Positions 1-11,900 of a stretch of DNA of 64,000 nt are shown in pieces. A model generated the notes under the pieces. The model saw only the letters and a program-made list of their open reading frames with translations. It was not told the DNA's origin and ran no database searches. The stretch lies in NCBI RefSeq assembly GCF_029633865.1, contig NC_079213.1, positions 93,188,814 through 93,252,813 on the forward strand, given 5' to 3'. Position numbers and translations under genes: made by a program. This stretch comes from Lampris incognitus. Taxonomy: Eukaryota; Chordata; Actinopteri; Lampriformes; Lampridae. Position 1 is the first letter of the stretch. Every line of letters begins with the position of its first letter.

Positions 1-57
1 GTCAATGTCACAATGCACAGTGTTTGGCTGCTGAGTAGTAACTGTACATTTACATTG

Positions 58-419
58 TCTTGATGCATGCTCAATAATCCCAGTAATGAAATCCCAGAAA
101 GTTGAATCAGTTCATCTGGACACAATGTTTAGTGGAAGAAACGTTTCATCACTCATCTAAATGACCTCTTCAGTCTCAACTGACTGCAGGTATCCCCGAC
201 CTTATGAACAGCACAGTTGCATAATGACTGAAACCAACGATCCGTTTCATATGCAAACTGCCATGACCATTAACTAGAGTTACAGTAGCAATGTGTATTA
301 TTCACAGGGGATTGGGGAATAGCTGCAATCGTAGCAGTGTAAGATGGCGACAGATGTACTCTTAGCCCCCACCCCCCCAACCCTCGGTTCAGGAATGGTC
401 TTTCCCTCTTCACATAGAT
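58..419 (-). mobile_element. Penelope-like element fragment, 3' end (GIY-YIG C-terminus plus 3' UTR)
   Basis: On the minus strand this stretch encodes a tail with AIYVKRERPFLNRG and then HLSPSY, which I recognise as the end of the GIY-YIG endonuclease region of fish Penelope-like retroelements. A 3' untranslated part follows, carrying the GATGAGTGATGAAACGTTTC motif. The same 3' UTR motif recurs in the inverted pair at 12061-12610. Only the 3' end is present. The coding part is cut by the SINE that begins at about 420. It lies in intron 6 of sin3b. Family assignment is from protein motif memory and is moderately sure. Confidence 0.55.
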
Positions 420-780
420 GGCCTTTTTTTGGAGGGGGGGGGGGGATTTTTTTCTCCCTTTTTCTCCCCAATTGTATTCGGCCAATTATCCCACTCTTCC
501 GAGCTGTCCCGGTCGCTGCTCCATCCGCTCTGCCGAGCTGGGGAGGGCTGCAGACTACCATGTCTCCTCCAATACATGGAGTCGCCAGCCGCTTCTTTTC
601 TCCTGACAGTGAGGAGTTTCGCCAGGGGAACATAGCACATGGGAGGATCACGCTATTCCCCCCAGTTCCCCCAACCCCCTGAACAGGTGCCCCAACCGAC
701 CAGAGGAGGCGCTAGTGTAGTGACCAGGACGCATACCCACATCCTGCTTCCCACCCACAGACATGGCCAATTATGTCTGT
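420..780 (-). mobile_element. tRNA-derived SINE, 5'-truncated copy
   Basis: Read on the minus strand, this is the body and tail of the same SINE that is complete at 40994-41420. The shared landmarks are the segment with ACAGACATGGCCAATTATGT near 765, the GAGGAGTTTCGCC segment near 615, and the tail that becomes T-rich on the plus strand near 425-465. Similarity stops at about 780, before the tRNA-like head, so this copy lacks the A and B boxes. That is the usual 5' truncation of retroposed copies. It sits against the Penelope-like fragment inside sin3b intron 6. Confidence 0.7.
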
Positions 781-1006
781 TGGGTTAGGATCCTGCCATC
801 CTTTCAAAGAGACGTCAAAGTGCAGGATCTGCTACAGAGCAACACCCTGGGGCTGGCTCAGGGACACTTTAACGAGGTGGCTGCTTGCCAACATAGGATC
901 ATGAACCTGTGTGGTCAGTTCAAGGCAGTGGGTGGGTCCCCTACTGCACCTCACCACTACCCCCGAACATGTCAACCTGCCTGAATGTATTGTGTATGTA
1001 CATTAC

Positions 1007-3642
1007 CTTGAGAAGCGGGGTCATGTGTGGCAGCAGCATGGGCCTGGGCCTCTTCTTTCCTTGTTTGCTCATCATGTCTTCCTCCTCTGGTCTCTTCAAC
1101 TGCTCCTTTCCCCCCGTCAGAGAGCTCCCCGTGAACTACAGGAGATGGGGCACACAAATCAGTCAGTGGAAAATGGCTCTTTAGATTGGTCTTTACTACT
1201 CAGCAAATATATTTTAATTAATGTTTCAAATAAAACAAAATCTGTGCTTGCTGTGACAGGTCTGCATCTTGCAATGCATTGACTATTAGGTAGGGAGGGA
1301 TATGATACCCAAAACACAGTAAATGGTCTGAGTAAAAAAGAAAGGAAACAAAAAACACCATTAGCATCTATGGTTGCAGAAATCCTGAAATTTTGGCACA
1401 AAAGATATCCTCAGACAAAACAGTAAATGAGTCTGGGTTTGTTGTCAAAACTGACCTGTGTTCTTTTAGGTAATAACCTTTATTTGCGATTTCTGACATT
1501 TTGCAATTATTTAACAGTTGGGTTACAGGCCAAAACAACAGGTTGACTGACCAGTGATCTCTTGGCATCTGGCAAAAACTGCCCAAACTCAGCCAGCAGG
1601 TCCTCCTGTCCCTTAAAAAGACTGGCCACCTTGGAGAACACCTCATCCTCTGTCATCCCACTGCTGCCTCGGCTGCCTCGGCTCTCCTTCGCTTCTAGTT
1701 GCTCCTTCTGAGAGGTGGGAAGGATTATGAGAAAAGTTCTCAATGATCTAATCTAAGCTAGATCCAGGAGTGTTTAAGTCTGGAATACTTTGGTCAGGAA
1801 ACATCTAGCTAATGGGCCCAAAGAAAAAGACACAAACACTGCGCATGTCCTCTGAGGAACAGATTGCTCTGGGGTTTTGATATCGGGCAACAATCCTCCA
1901 ACTCTCTGCCCCTTTTCTCTGTGAATACGCTTGTTTACTCTTATAAAGATACTGATGTACTTTTTAATTACTATAAAGACAACTTGAAAGGATTCATATT
2001 CTGACTGAGATACTAGGTGCTTTCGAACTCCTTAATGATGCAAAAACCCTGCGAAAACATTAAGTCCAATGAATTAGCATGGTGCAAAAGAATAGAAACA
2101 CCTATCAGGCAATAACTATAACCAAATAAGGAGTATAACTTATATATTTAAATATCATGATATGAAAAATCAAATCAATTTTAGCAAAATGCTCTTTATC
2201 AATACATTAAGTGGTTAGAAATAAAAGAACAACTAGCAACTCCGAATTTACAAATTGTATCCCAAGTATATATTCAACACTGCTTTATGTTGCAATATCT
2301 TCACAGCACCTGATATGTATGCAGAATCTCAAGGAAGGCTCTATAGATCTCTGGGTGGTCCAGGAAACGATTCTTGATCTTGTTTACGTAGCTGATGGCA
2401 CTGTCGAACTCTACAGGGCTGGGCTCTGAGGCAGGGGGGGACACAGAGGAGGAGGGGGCCTGATTTTGGTTCTCTCTGCCAGTCAGAGGAAGGGAAAGTC
2501 TACTGGGGGGCTCTGGTGGTCCTGCAGTAGTCGGGGAAGACAGGTTCTCTGATGGGGCTGTCATGACTTCACTACTCTGGGCAGGTCCCGCCTCGCTGTG
2601 AGTGGCAGAAGAACTACTAGAAGTCGTCGTTACTGCAGGGCTGGTGAGGTTCTTACCCTGCTGGGATACCTGAGTAGCAGATAGGTATAGTTGTTTTGAC
2701 AGAGTGCATCAGAATTTCCTTAAATCAAAGAAAATAGTACAGTATGATTTTTCTGGGACAATCATTAACTTGAAAACAATAAAGCCTGTTCTGTATGAAA
2801 AATATAAATACAACCTAAATTGCCAATTCATACGCAAAGTAACTGTCACCACAATGGTGACATGGTGGAAAATGAACTGAAAGGGCTAACGTTGTTATAG
2901 CGATATTTAAATCTTTTGTTCAATGAACTTAGCCAATACAACTGAATGAATGTCTCACCTGGGTAGAGAGAGGAGACTGTAGGAAAACCATGCCATTCTT
3001 AGGGATTTCTATCCGATAACCTGGTGGCAGGAAAGCATTGAAGCCCAAGACCAGGTCTGGGTGCCCATGAAAGAGTTGTGACACACGGTTTATAACCCCT
3101 GGTGTGTCGATGCTATCAAGGAGAACAGGCAGACAATTTTAGTGTTGGAACATTTGACGGAGGAAGTACTCTGAGATAAGATTAGCTTGTCATCTCGTGT
3201 GCTGCATCCTCAGTGAAAACAGGGTCCTAAAAAGTTTAGTGTAAAAGGTCTGAAGGACCAATTTAACTAATCTTTAAAACTCAAAAGAAATTAATTTTAA
3301 AAAGTAACAGGTAACTATAAAGGATTCCTTAAAGTGCGTTTTACAAGATTACCAATATTCATACAGTGGTCGACTCGTGCCATCTTAATGACAGAAGGCA
3401 ACTTCGGTTAATCAGGTATGAATATTTTAATCTAAGGAAGTGCACGTTTACCATATCTGAGTAACAAAGCTTTTAAGGGATCTTTATAATCAAGATAACC
3501 ATTCTCAAGCTGCATAAAGTATTATAGGTACCTCTGTGATTTGAACTCTTTCATGATGTCGAGAAACTTGTTGTATATTCCAGGATCATTCCCAAATCGT
3601 ATTTTAACTTGATCAAGGTATGACAAAGCATCTTCAACCTAT

Positions 3643-3678
<36 letters not shown>

Positions 3679-4960
3679 TTAATATAAAAAGTTGAAGTCA
3701 AACCTGGCATCAAAGGAAAATTTGTCACAAAATTTCCTTTTCACCATTTATGAAGATGATCCAGAAACGCCAAACCCATTCTCAAATAGCTTTAACATGC
3801 CTTTGAACAGCACAATGGCTCGACTTCGTGTCCGTTGTTCCTCTGTGGTACATCGCTGAATGATGAGATAAGAGTAACAAACGGCAGCTTCCAAGACCCA
3901 TTTACGCTTGCAAGCCATTAAATTTACATTACAGGGTTTTCTCCATCCCAGTTGTTCCACAAAACAAAAACAAACAAAAAAACGGTACAGACAGCTAACG
4001 TTAGCCAGTGTTTGCGGATTTTATTGACAAGTGGGGTGAGACTTAGACGGTACAAGTACTATTAATAATTAAATAAACAGGAGTGTACACAAAAACACGT
4101 AGGCACCTTTGTTCATCAGACCATAATTTCAATAACAACATCCGTGGCTACGATTACCAAATCAATGGCAATTTGTTCGTACAAAGCAGTCACAATTAAC
4201 TAATCCACGGCTGCAGACTACGGGTTAGCTTGGCTAACGTTAGCAAACATACAGTGATTTGAACGTTAAAACAACTCTACCGCGACAGCTATCGTTATTT
4301 ACGTTTTTATACAATCTAAATAGTAAACATCCAGCTACGGTTAGTAACTGGTAACTCAGCGGTGACGCGTAGGCTGACGTGAAAATCATTCATTGTGGAA
4401 AATACTGCAACAACAAAGACTATTTCAATGGAGTTGCTAACCAACTGGACTAGCCAGTCTTAGCTAAACCAAGCTTGCGTCCCCGACTTTGTTTCAGGGT
4501 GGCTCAAAAACCAACAAGGAGGAACTTCCCACAACCGAGTTAGCACAGGGAATCTATTATTGACATCGACGATAAGAGACTCACAGTGGCTCTCCGTGGT
4601 TATTTCATAATTGATATCTTGCATCCTAGTCCCAACATTAAAATGCTATTGTGATCTGCTTTTAAGTTATCGGGTTCAACCATTTCCGAATTACTTTTAA
4701 TAGGCCAGTGAGCTAATTAAGGTTAGCCAGCCATTCCTTTCACTACACTCAGCGTTGAGAGCCGCAAACGCAGTGCAATGATCTGAGCAACAAAATGGTT
4801 CTGACTCTGAGAGGGACTTTTCCCCTTCTCTTCATATTCACCGTCTTACCTTCAGTTTCTGGAAGTGCTGTTGTTGCACTTGCTTTTGTGGAACCACATA
4901 CGGCTTGTCTTGAATTTGGTTTATTTGCTTCGTGTTGCTGTGCGCCTGAATCTTCGCCAT
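1007..4960 (-). CDS. sin3b: sin3b, SIN3 transcription regulator family member B (5' part: coding exons 1-6)
   Basis: Scaffold of the nuclear Sin3-HDAC co-repressor complex; its paired amphipathic helix (PAH) domains bind repressor peptides. Exons read on the minus strand: 4850-4960 (ATG at 4960), 3532-3638, 2959-3112, 2310-2669, 1552-1707 and 1007-1135, together 339 codons. PAH1 is in exons 2-3 ([15 protein letters not shown], then [15 protein letters not shown]). PAH2 spans exons 4-5 ([19 protein letters not shown], then [20 protein letters not shown]). Exon 6 encodes a basic KKRPRP segment matching the SIN3B linker after PAH2. The PAH2 wording and short N-terminus fit SIN3B better than SIN3A. 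I start at MAKIQAHSN because it gives a short SIN3B-like N-terminus; the frame stays open upstream to another ATG at 5170. The HDAC-interaction domain and C-terminus lie beyond the left edge. The sequence between PAH1 and PAH2 (exon 4) is Ser/Pro/Thr-rich and poorly conserved. Confidence 0.93.
3646..3673. repeat. (GA)n/(CT)n microsatellite in the sin3b exon-2 polypyrimidine tract
   Basis: An uninterrupted GA run on the plus strand. On the coding (minus) strand it reads (CT)n and ends only a few bases before the TTATAG acceptor of sin3b exon 2 (exon start 3638). Confidence 0.85.
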
Positions 4961-5907
4961 TATCCCGGCGGTAGGAGGCTTGAAGCCACTATTACAACTT
5001 GACAATATCGAAGCTTTTGGCGTATCTCCTAGTTGTTGGCTATCCGACGAATCTTCTCCTTGCTCGGGTAAGCCAGCCTGCAAGCGACGTTGAACGCCAC
5101 TTGCCTGGCTGGACAGTCTCCGCACAACGTAAAAGACGGAAAAATCCACCAGAGTAGAGAATGATGTCAAGCAAGCTGCTACTCGATGCGACTTTGGTCA
5201 AACGTCATTACCGTTTTCAATAAAAGCTGATAGCAAGCTACGACAAGGGGAGAAAGCACCGGAAAACGGTCTTGCGGACAATGGTTGCCGATTATATTAT
5301 TTAAAATATGTATTGCCTGTCTCTTTAAATTCGGCGGCAGCGGTCTGTCTTGGCGTCCGGAAGCCCAAGTGGGAGTGAAACACCCCAGTACGCAGGCGTA
5401 GAGAGAGGCGGGGCCAGCTTTACATGAGATGCAGAATGTTCCACACCCCCTTCAATGCTACAAAGAGACCATCTTACTCCAAGCAAGGCAAGGGCTACAA
5501 AACTTGGCTGTGCTCTGCAACTGCATGATCAATGATCGGGTGGTCAGTGTCACTGAGCGGAGAAAATCGGGTAAGTAATAATTTCCAGCCTCTCTCTCTC
5601 TCTCACACAGATGCCACAAGAAAAAATGCAGCACTGGTTCTTCAAGGTGAAAAAAAAGGGGCAGTGTTACAATCATCCGTTAGTGTTTTGTGCATTTCAA
5701 GTCAAGAACATTTTATTGATACTTTATTACACAAGTTAAACATCAAAACCAACATGAATTAGTTGCTTATAAAAGACTATTTTTAAAAGGCAGTATAAGT
5801 TATATGCATGGCCAATCTCTAACATATTTGTACATTTCTAGTCTAAGTCTGGTTATAGTCCTCTGACATTTAGTCCCTCGTAGTTTTGCAGCTTTAAAGA
5901 GACTCTG
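4961..5907. promoter_or_regulatory. sin3b 5' UTR/promoter and haus5 3' UTR (intergenic 0.95 kb)
   Basis: This separates the sin3b start codon (4960) from the haus5 stop codon (5908), both genes reading leftward. The part near 5330-5400 is richer in CpG and contains an ETS-type CCGGAAG at 5357-5363, a typical core of TATA-less housekeeping promoters, so sin3b transcription probably starts near 5200-5400. On the minus strand two AATAAA polyadenylation signals lie at 5712-5717 and 5723-5728, about 190 bp downstream of the haus5 stop. They are the likely 3' end of haus5. I see no further gene here. Confidence 0.5.
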
Positions 5908-8900
5908 TTAGATTACTTTATGTGAAATTCCCTTGGCAGCCTTGGCAGCTAGCTTCCACCTCTGGAGCCACTGTCGTAGAGTCAGTCCTCCATTAATCAT
6001 CTCTGGTACAACATGCTGTGCTGGTTGATTCCACCTACAAGCATGCAAACAAGCACAGAGAAGTAAAATAAACGCCAAGAAGATCCTTACTAGTGACTTA
6101 CAAGTTATAAATCAATAATACAAATAATTAGCAGATATTTAAAACAAAACCGAATTAAGTACACTCGAGTGAATTGGTCAGAGCTTCATTTTTGAGTCTA
6201 CTGTTTGTGTTCAAACTGTAAGGAAGCTGTAGAAAGCAAGTTCTAGCCAGTGATTCATGATATTTCCCATTAACAGAATTGTTTCAGAAAATGTTTCACT
6301 CACCAGTGTGAGATGGCAGTTTTGACGTGGCTGCTGTAAGAAAGGCCCATAGAGTAGTGCTGGGCGAGCGTTTGGACCCTGGGGACCAAAGTGTTTAGAA
6401 GCCTTTGGTCCTCTTCTCTGACTCTGTACAGCAAGGCTACAAAAAAATGGAGTGGAGAGAAATGGGAGTTGTGTGTTAAATACTATTAGAATATTGTACT
6501 TTTTACCACCCCATACATAACTTTGTGCATTGTATAGTCTTTATTATACATCTGCATACAAACAAAACTTAATATAGCATGTGTTGTCGTCCCTTTTGAG
6601 AATGACAAACCATCATCATAATGTCTGCCTTTCTCTACCTTTTTGATCAGGTGCGTGCAGTTGCTCCATTTGTTTCTGTAGTTTCTGTAGGGCAGAGGAG
6701 TGAAGCTGCAGCAACTGGCGAAGAAGGCTTAACTCAAGGTGTTGGGAACAAGCCTGAGAGCACAACTCCTCTGGAGCCTGTGTGAGGGGTAGGGAGAATG
6801 GGGAAATTTAAGCATGTGTGAGAAGAAGCAGGGAAGAATTTCTATGACATTCAAATTCAACTCCGAAGTGCAAAAAAAAAAAAGAAGAAAAGTTTAATTC
6901 CAGTTACATAGTGGTTTGTTAAAGTTCATGTCAAACAGATGCAACAGATATCTGTAAACAGCAAATTCAGAGCACACTTAGGAAGGGGGAAATAAAAAAA
7001 AACAAACAAGAATATTGGTGTACTTCAGTGTAGTGAAACTGTTTTTCATGAACATTCTGAAGAAACCTCTGTTCAAAGCCATCTCGTTTTTAATTAAGTT
7101 TAACATCTAAATGTATAATGTCCTGAGACTTACCCTGTACAGTGGGAATGACATGCTCTGACACAAGCTGTGGAAAGAAGAGGACCGCAGACGATGGATG
7201 GATAACCACGATGCTGGGATTTTTTGCAATCTGAAACGATAAAAAGCAACTTAACTTGGTTCCAAACAAAAAAGAAATATGTCTGGATTACTAATATTAA
7301 TCCAACCTGACAAAAATTCAGCAGCTAATCAACTGGAGAGGGAACAATTTCTTACTCCTCTACAGTCCTGTAGTCCAGAGCAAGGAGAGAAACTGCTGCA
7401 AACTGTTTGGCTTCCTGGAAAATAGAGTTCCGTAGCTTGCTGGCTGCAGTGATGACCTCTCCAAACTTTGGCACCAGCCTGCCCTGTACAAATTCTCCTA
7501 ACTGAATACAGAAAGAAAGAGGAAGACTGTAGAGATTCTCAGAGGTATAAAACATACTATTTCACAAAGACTGAAGCAAGTCTTCATTCGAGTATGAGCA
7601 CTTTTAACTGATTCTTGAAAAAAAGAGTCTAGGATGACCTTCCCTTTTACCCAGAAAAAAAAAATCAACTAGGAACATCATCTTCCCTACAATGGATTAG
7701 ATGGATTCAGGACATCCCCACCTCATTGTGCAGACGTGTCAGCTCAGTTTTGGCCATGGAGTTCCCTTTAATGAGTCCCTTGATCTGCCCCTGTCTGGCA
7801 TCCTGGGAAGTAACAGCATGTGTGATTGGTTAATTGCATCTACTCTGTGGAAATGGTCAAGCTGATGAGTGTGTGTAAACAAGTTCTCTGGGTGCGAAAT
7901 TTGCCCAACAAACTGATTAAATGTTTATAAAATAAGATTCAGAAAATACTTTATCCCAGTGTGATACTTGCAAAGTCTGAGATGTGCGACCGTATAGTAC
8001 CACCCCTATTACCACAAGCTGCCTAAAATCCAGGATTCCCTGCCATTGGCTCTGGACGCTCTGAACTGCCTTTTGTTGGCTCTTGGCTTGCTGGTCAAGA
8101 TGGAGACACTGTTCTCTGATAAAGTCCCTGGTTGCTGCCTGCATCACACATTGGAGTTCCACCTCTAACACAGACCTGAGAAGAATGCAACAAAAATAAG
8201 AAACACAACAGACTTAAAGCCAGATATTCACATTTGCATAAACCAGATCCTCCATTTCAGACCTCCTGGTCTGAGGGAAGACACTTGTATTTGCAATAAC
8301 AAATGAGAAATACACTGTAATGACAGAAGATTTAACTTTTTTTAAAGAATGATTGAGCATAAAATTAAAGAAATTAACCACTGAATCTTGAGTTAATAAA
8401 GATGTGAAGATCCCATCCCACTGTCTGCCAGTTCCTGTTTACTTTATTCTTTTTTGTTTGCAGAGGCTTTGCAGGCAGGGTAGAGAGGGTTTTCAGGCCC
8501 CTTGCTTTACACCTGCCTTGGCTACTCCCAGGAATATTTAAGGCTGGCCATGGCCACAGTCTCTTCTCCTCTCCACAGGCATCCACCTGGTTGTATTTGG
8601 TTTCTTAGGTATTATTTTACACCCTACAACATCTCCACCATATCATAAACTCATCCATGCCTTTCACACACCACTTTACAACTGATGCACACACCCTATG
8701 GTTATTATTTCTTTTCATTGTTGAGTATCCATCCATCCATTATCCAAGCCGCTTATCCCAATTGGGGTCGCGGGATGCTCGAGCCTATCCCAGCAGTCAT
8801 TGCTGAGTAGCGAATTTAAAACAAATTCAAACAGTGTGTGTGTGTGTGTGTGTGCACGCGTGCGTGCTCACTTTTGTCGCTGACCTTGAGTTTATGACAA

Positions 8901-11900
8901 AAAAGTAGAAAATACAGGCTTCGTCATGATTAAAAATTCTGTGCTTTGTATACATAACATGTACACATAACATGACAACAGAGTCGTTTCCATGACCAGA
9001 GCTTTTATAGCGTTAATTTTAATGAGTCCAAAAGTGGACACAAATAATTTTGCCCTGAACTATACTATACCTCTTGGACCTCCGTGATATGCCAAGTTAG
9101 CCATGTTCAAGGACCAGTATAGACTTACAGTGCAAGGGCATCAGAGTGGAGCTCATCTTCCAGGCCTGACATTTCCTGCTGAGCGTCCCTCTTCTGGGCC
9201 TGCAGCTGGCTTTGGAGCTGCTGGATCCTGGAGCGTGCCTGAGCCAACTCGATCAAATTCTCCTCCACCTCCTCCCAGGCTGACTGGAACAACACACAAT
9301 TCCACAAATACACTGCTTCGCTCACAAATTGGGGGGAATGCTTGAACAAAATTTGCTTTTGTGGGTAATTGTGAAATATGGGAAGTGAGTGTGTGTGTGT
9401 ATGCATATGTATAATACCTGTAGTAGGTTCTTTACAGGTGGCAACTCTTGCTCTTCTTCTCTGGAGACATCCAGTAGGTGATTGCTATCAAAGCGGAATC
9501 TGCAAAGAACATATCAGATCATCTTAAACAAGCAAATTCTTATTACATCTGATATGGTCAGGACAACAAAAAAGAAAAAGCATAAAATGATGTCCATTTG
9601 TCCAAAAAGTCTTGACTTCCCACTTTAAATTAACAAATATCTAAATTAAATAAAATTGACACAGCTGTGCTCTACATCCAATTGTTTGGCAAATTGTCAA
9701 TTGAGATATAATATGCATTGTAGTTAGTGCTCTTCTTTAGCTACTAAAAACCCACTTCAGTCGGGTTGTGTGAGAAAATTACCATAATAATAAATTATAC
9801 AGTCTGCCTTACCGAAGAGCTGTGACATCTTGTGTGACATCCAGTGAAGCTACTTTCTCCTCTAGTTCCTTCTGTTGCCTGGAAGCTAAATATTGCAGCG
9901 CTAAGAGGACTTGGTTTGGAGGATAACTATGCAACACATCCTAGTGATAAGACAAAATATGATCACATATGTGGGACTTGAAGAGACCATCACATTTTGT
10001 AGAGAAATATTCAGAAAATCAAATGCAATCAAAATTGTACATACCTCCACAGTACTTAGCCAATATTTGAACACTGCATCCCTCTGTTGGCATGTCATAC
10101 TATGAGAATGAGAAGAAGAGTTTTTAAACAGACAAAAAATCTTATTAAGCTTGACTATTTGTCAACATTTCTAACTGTACAACTAAAATTAATTATTAAA
10201 GAATTAATGAAGACAAAAGGCTTCATAATTGGTGAGTATTCATTATGCCATTTATATATACCCACTGTATTGCTTTTTAAACCACTGTTTCTTTAAAGCA
10301 TACCACTCGGGTCATTTTCCCTCTCTAATTCATGTTAATGTTTTCTTCAGGACAACATGTCACCTACAGGTGCAACATGAGAATGCTGCAAAAGAACACT
10401 TTTATACAGAAATTATCTATTTGTGACCAATAACGCAAAATAGAAAACCAAAGTCTGTATAGAAAGTTACCTACCACCCCATTTATTTGTTGAAAATTAG
10501 ATACTTGGAAATCTAGGTTGTGTTTTACTGTTAAATGTTCTTAGTTTGTTTATCTTTATCTATAAATGATGTTTGTGTCTTGTGTCTTTATGTTGAGCAC
10601 CCCACCAAAATAAATTCCTCATATTTAGTGTGTACTTTCATGACAGTCAGAACTATCGAACTAGATGCCAAGGAACACAGATCACTGATGTGGCACTGTA
10701 TTGTATTTAGCGAAATTCTTACTGTATAGTAGCTGGGGATGCTCTCTTCAGTTCACTCTCTTGTAAAGACTGGAAGAAGACGACCCTCTCATCACACAGT
10801 TCCCTCAACTCACGCTGATGGGGGAATGACACAAGGAATGGGATGAGCAGTTTGAGCTTGCCCCTTTTTCAGTAACTGTTACAGGGATCTGTACATGCAT
10901 TACTCATGTTTGTGTGAATCACTGATGATCCATCCCTGACTGATCTGTCATATAAATGCTAAGTTGCCAAATATTTTTCAGCTAACTTGTCAAAAATAAC
11001 CCTTACCAGGATCTGTGGCTCCGGTGAGGAGTAGGCAAGGTGATCTTCACCACTGCAGTTAAAAGGCGTACTCCCAAACAACATGTCAACCTCTGCCCTT
11101 CTGCAATTCATACATGATACACAGGAAAACTCTTGTTTATTGTCAGGCTTCAATTAACTGACGGTTGTATGTGAGCCACAAGCAATCTGCCTTACCTGGC
11201 TAGCTCTTCCATAGCCTGGCAATGCCCACTTATTTTGCATGTGTCTTCACGTAGAACCTGACGATCCATGAAGCAACGCTGTCTGAAGGCCTGCAGCAGC
11301 AGCTCCCTGCGCCGGCTCTCCTCCCCCTGCGCCCAGGTACAATTGATGGCATGTTCTATTCAACAGAAAGAGTAGAAGGTAGATGGAAGTGAGAGCCTGT
11401 AAATTTTTTTAAAAAAAACAAACAAACAAACAAAACAATTTTTTTTTATCCTATATCCTTGTTAAGTGAATAAATGACATGACAGGCCAACCTTCTGTGG
11501 CTAGCTGGTCCTCTGTTCCACTGATCTGAGAATCCAGTTGACTGATCTCAAGTCTTAGCTGCTCTATCTGCTCTTGAATCTCATTTTTCTTAGCCGCCTT
11601 ACTCTGGCCCTCCGCCTGCTTCAACTAAGCATACACAAACAAAGAAATAGAAACACAAAATTCTGTGATTGGCTTGAACGCCTTAAATAGAAACTTTATT
11701 GTAAAAATTGTATAGCATTAGTGTGATCTCTATAGGAACTGTTCACCCCTACAGATTGTGTCATGCAAAATAGTCAACAGAATGTAAAACACATACACAA
11801 GTTGTAATCCTTAAGGATATTTGGATACTTAATAAAATGAATATTTGGATAGGAAAAATAAAAGTAGTACCTCCTTGTCTTGAAGCACTTTGTACCTTGA

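Noticed and set aside
344-682. 112-codon plus-strand frame
   Set aside because: It lies across a Penelope-like fragment and an antisense SINE.
763-1282. Plus-strand frames near 0.8-1.3 kb
   Set aside because: No recognisable protein; the real coding sequence there is sin3b exon 6 on the minus strand.
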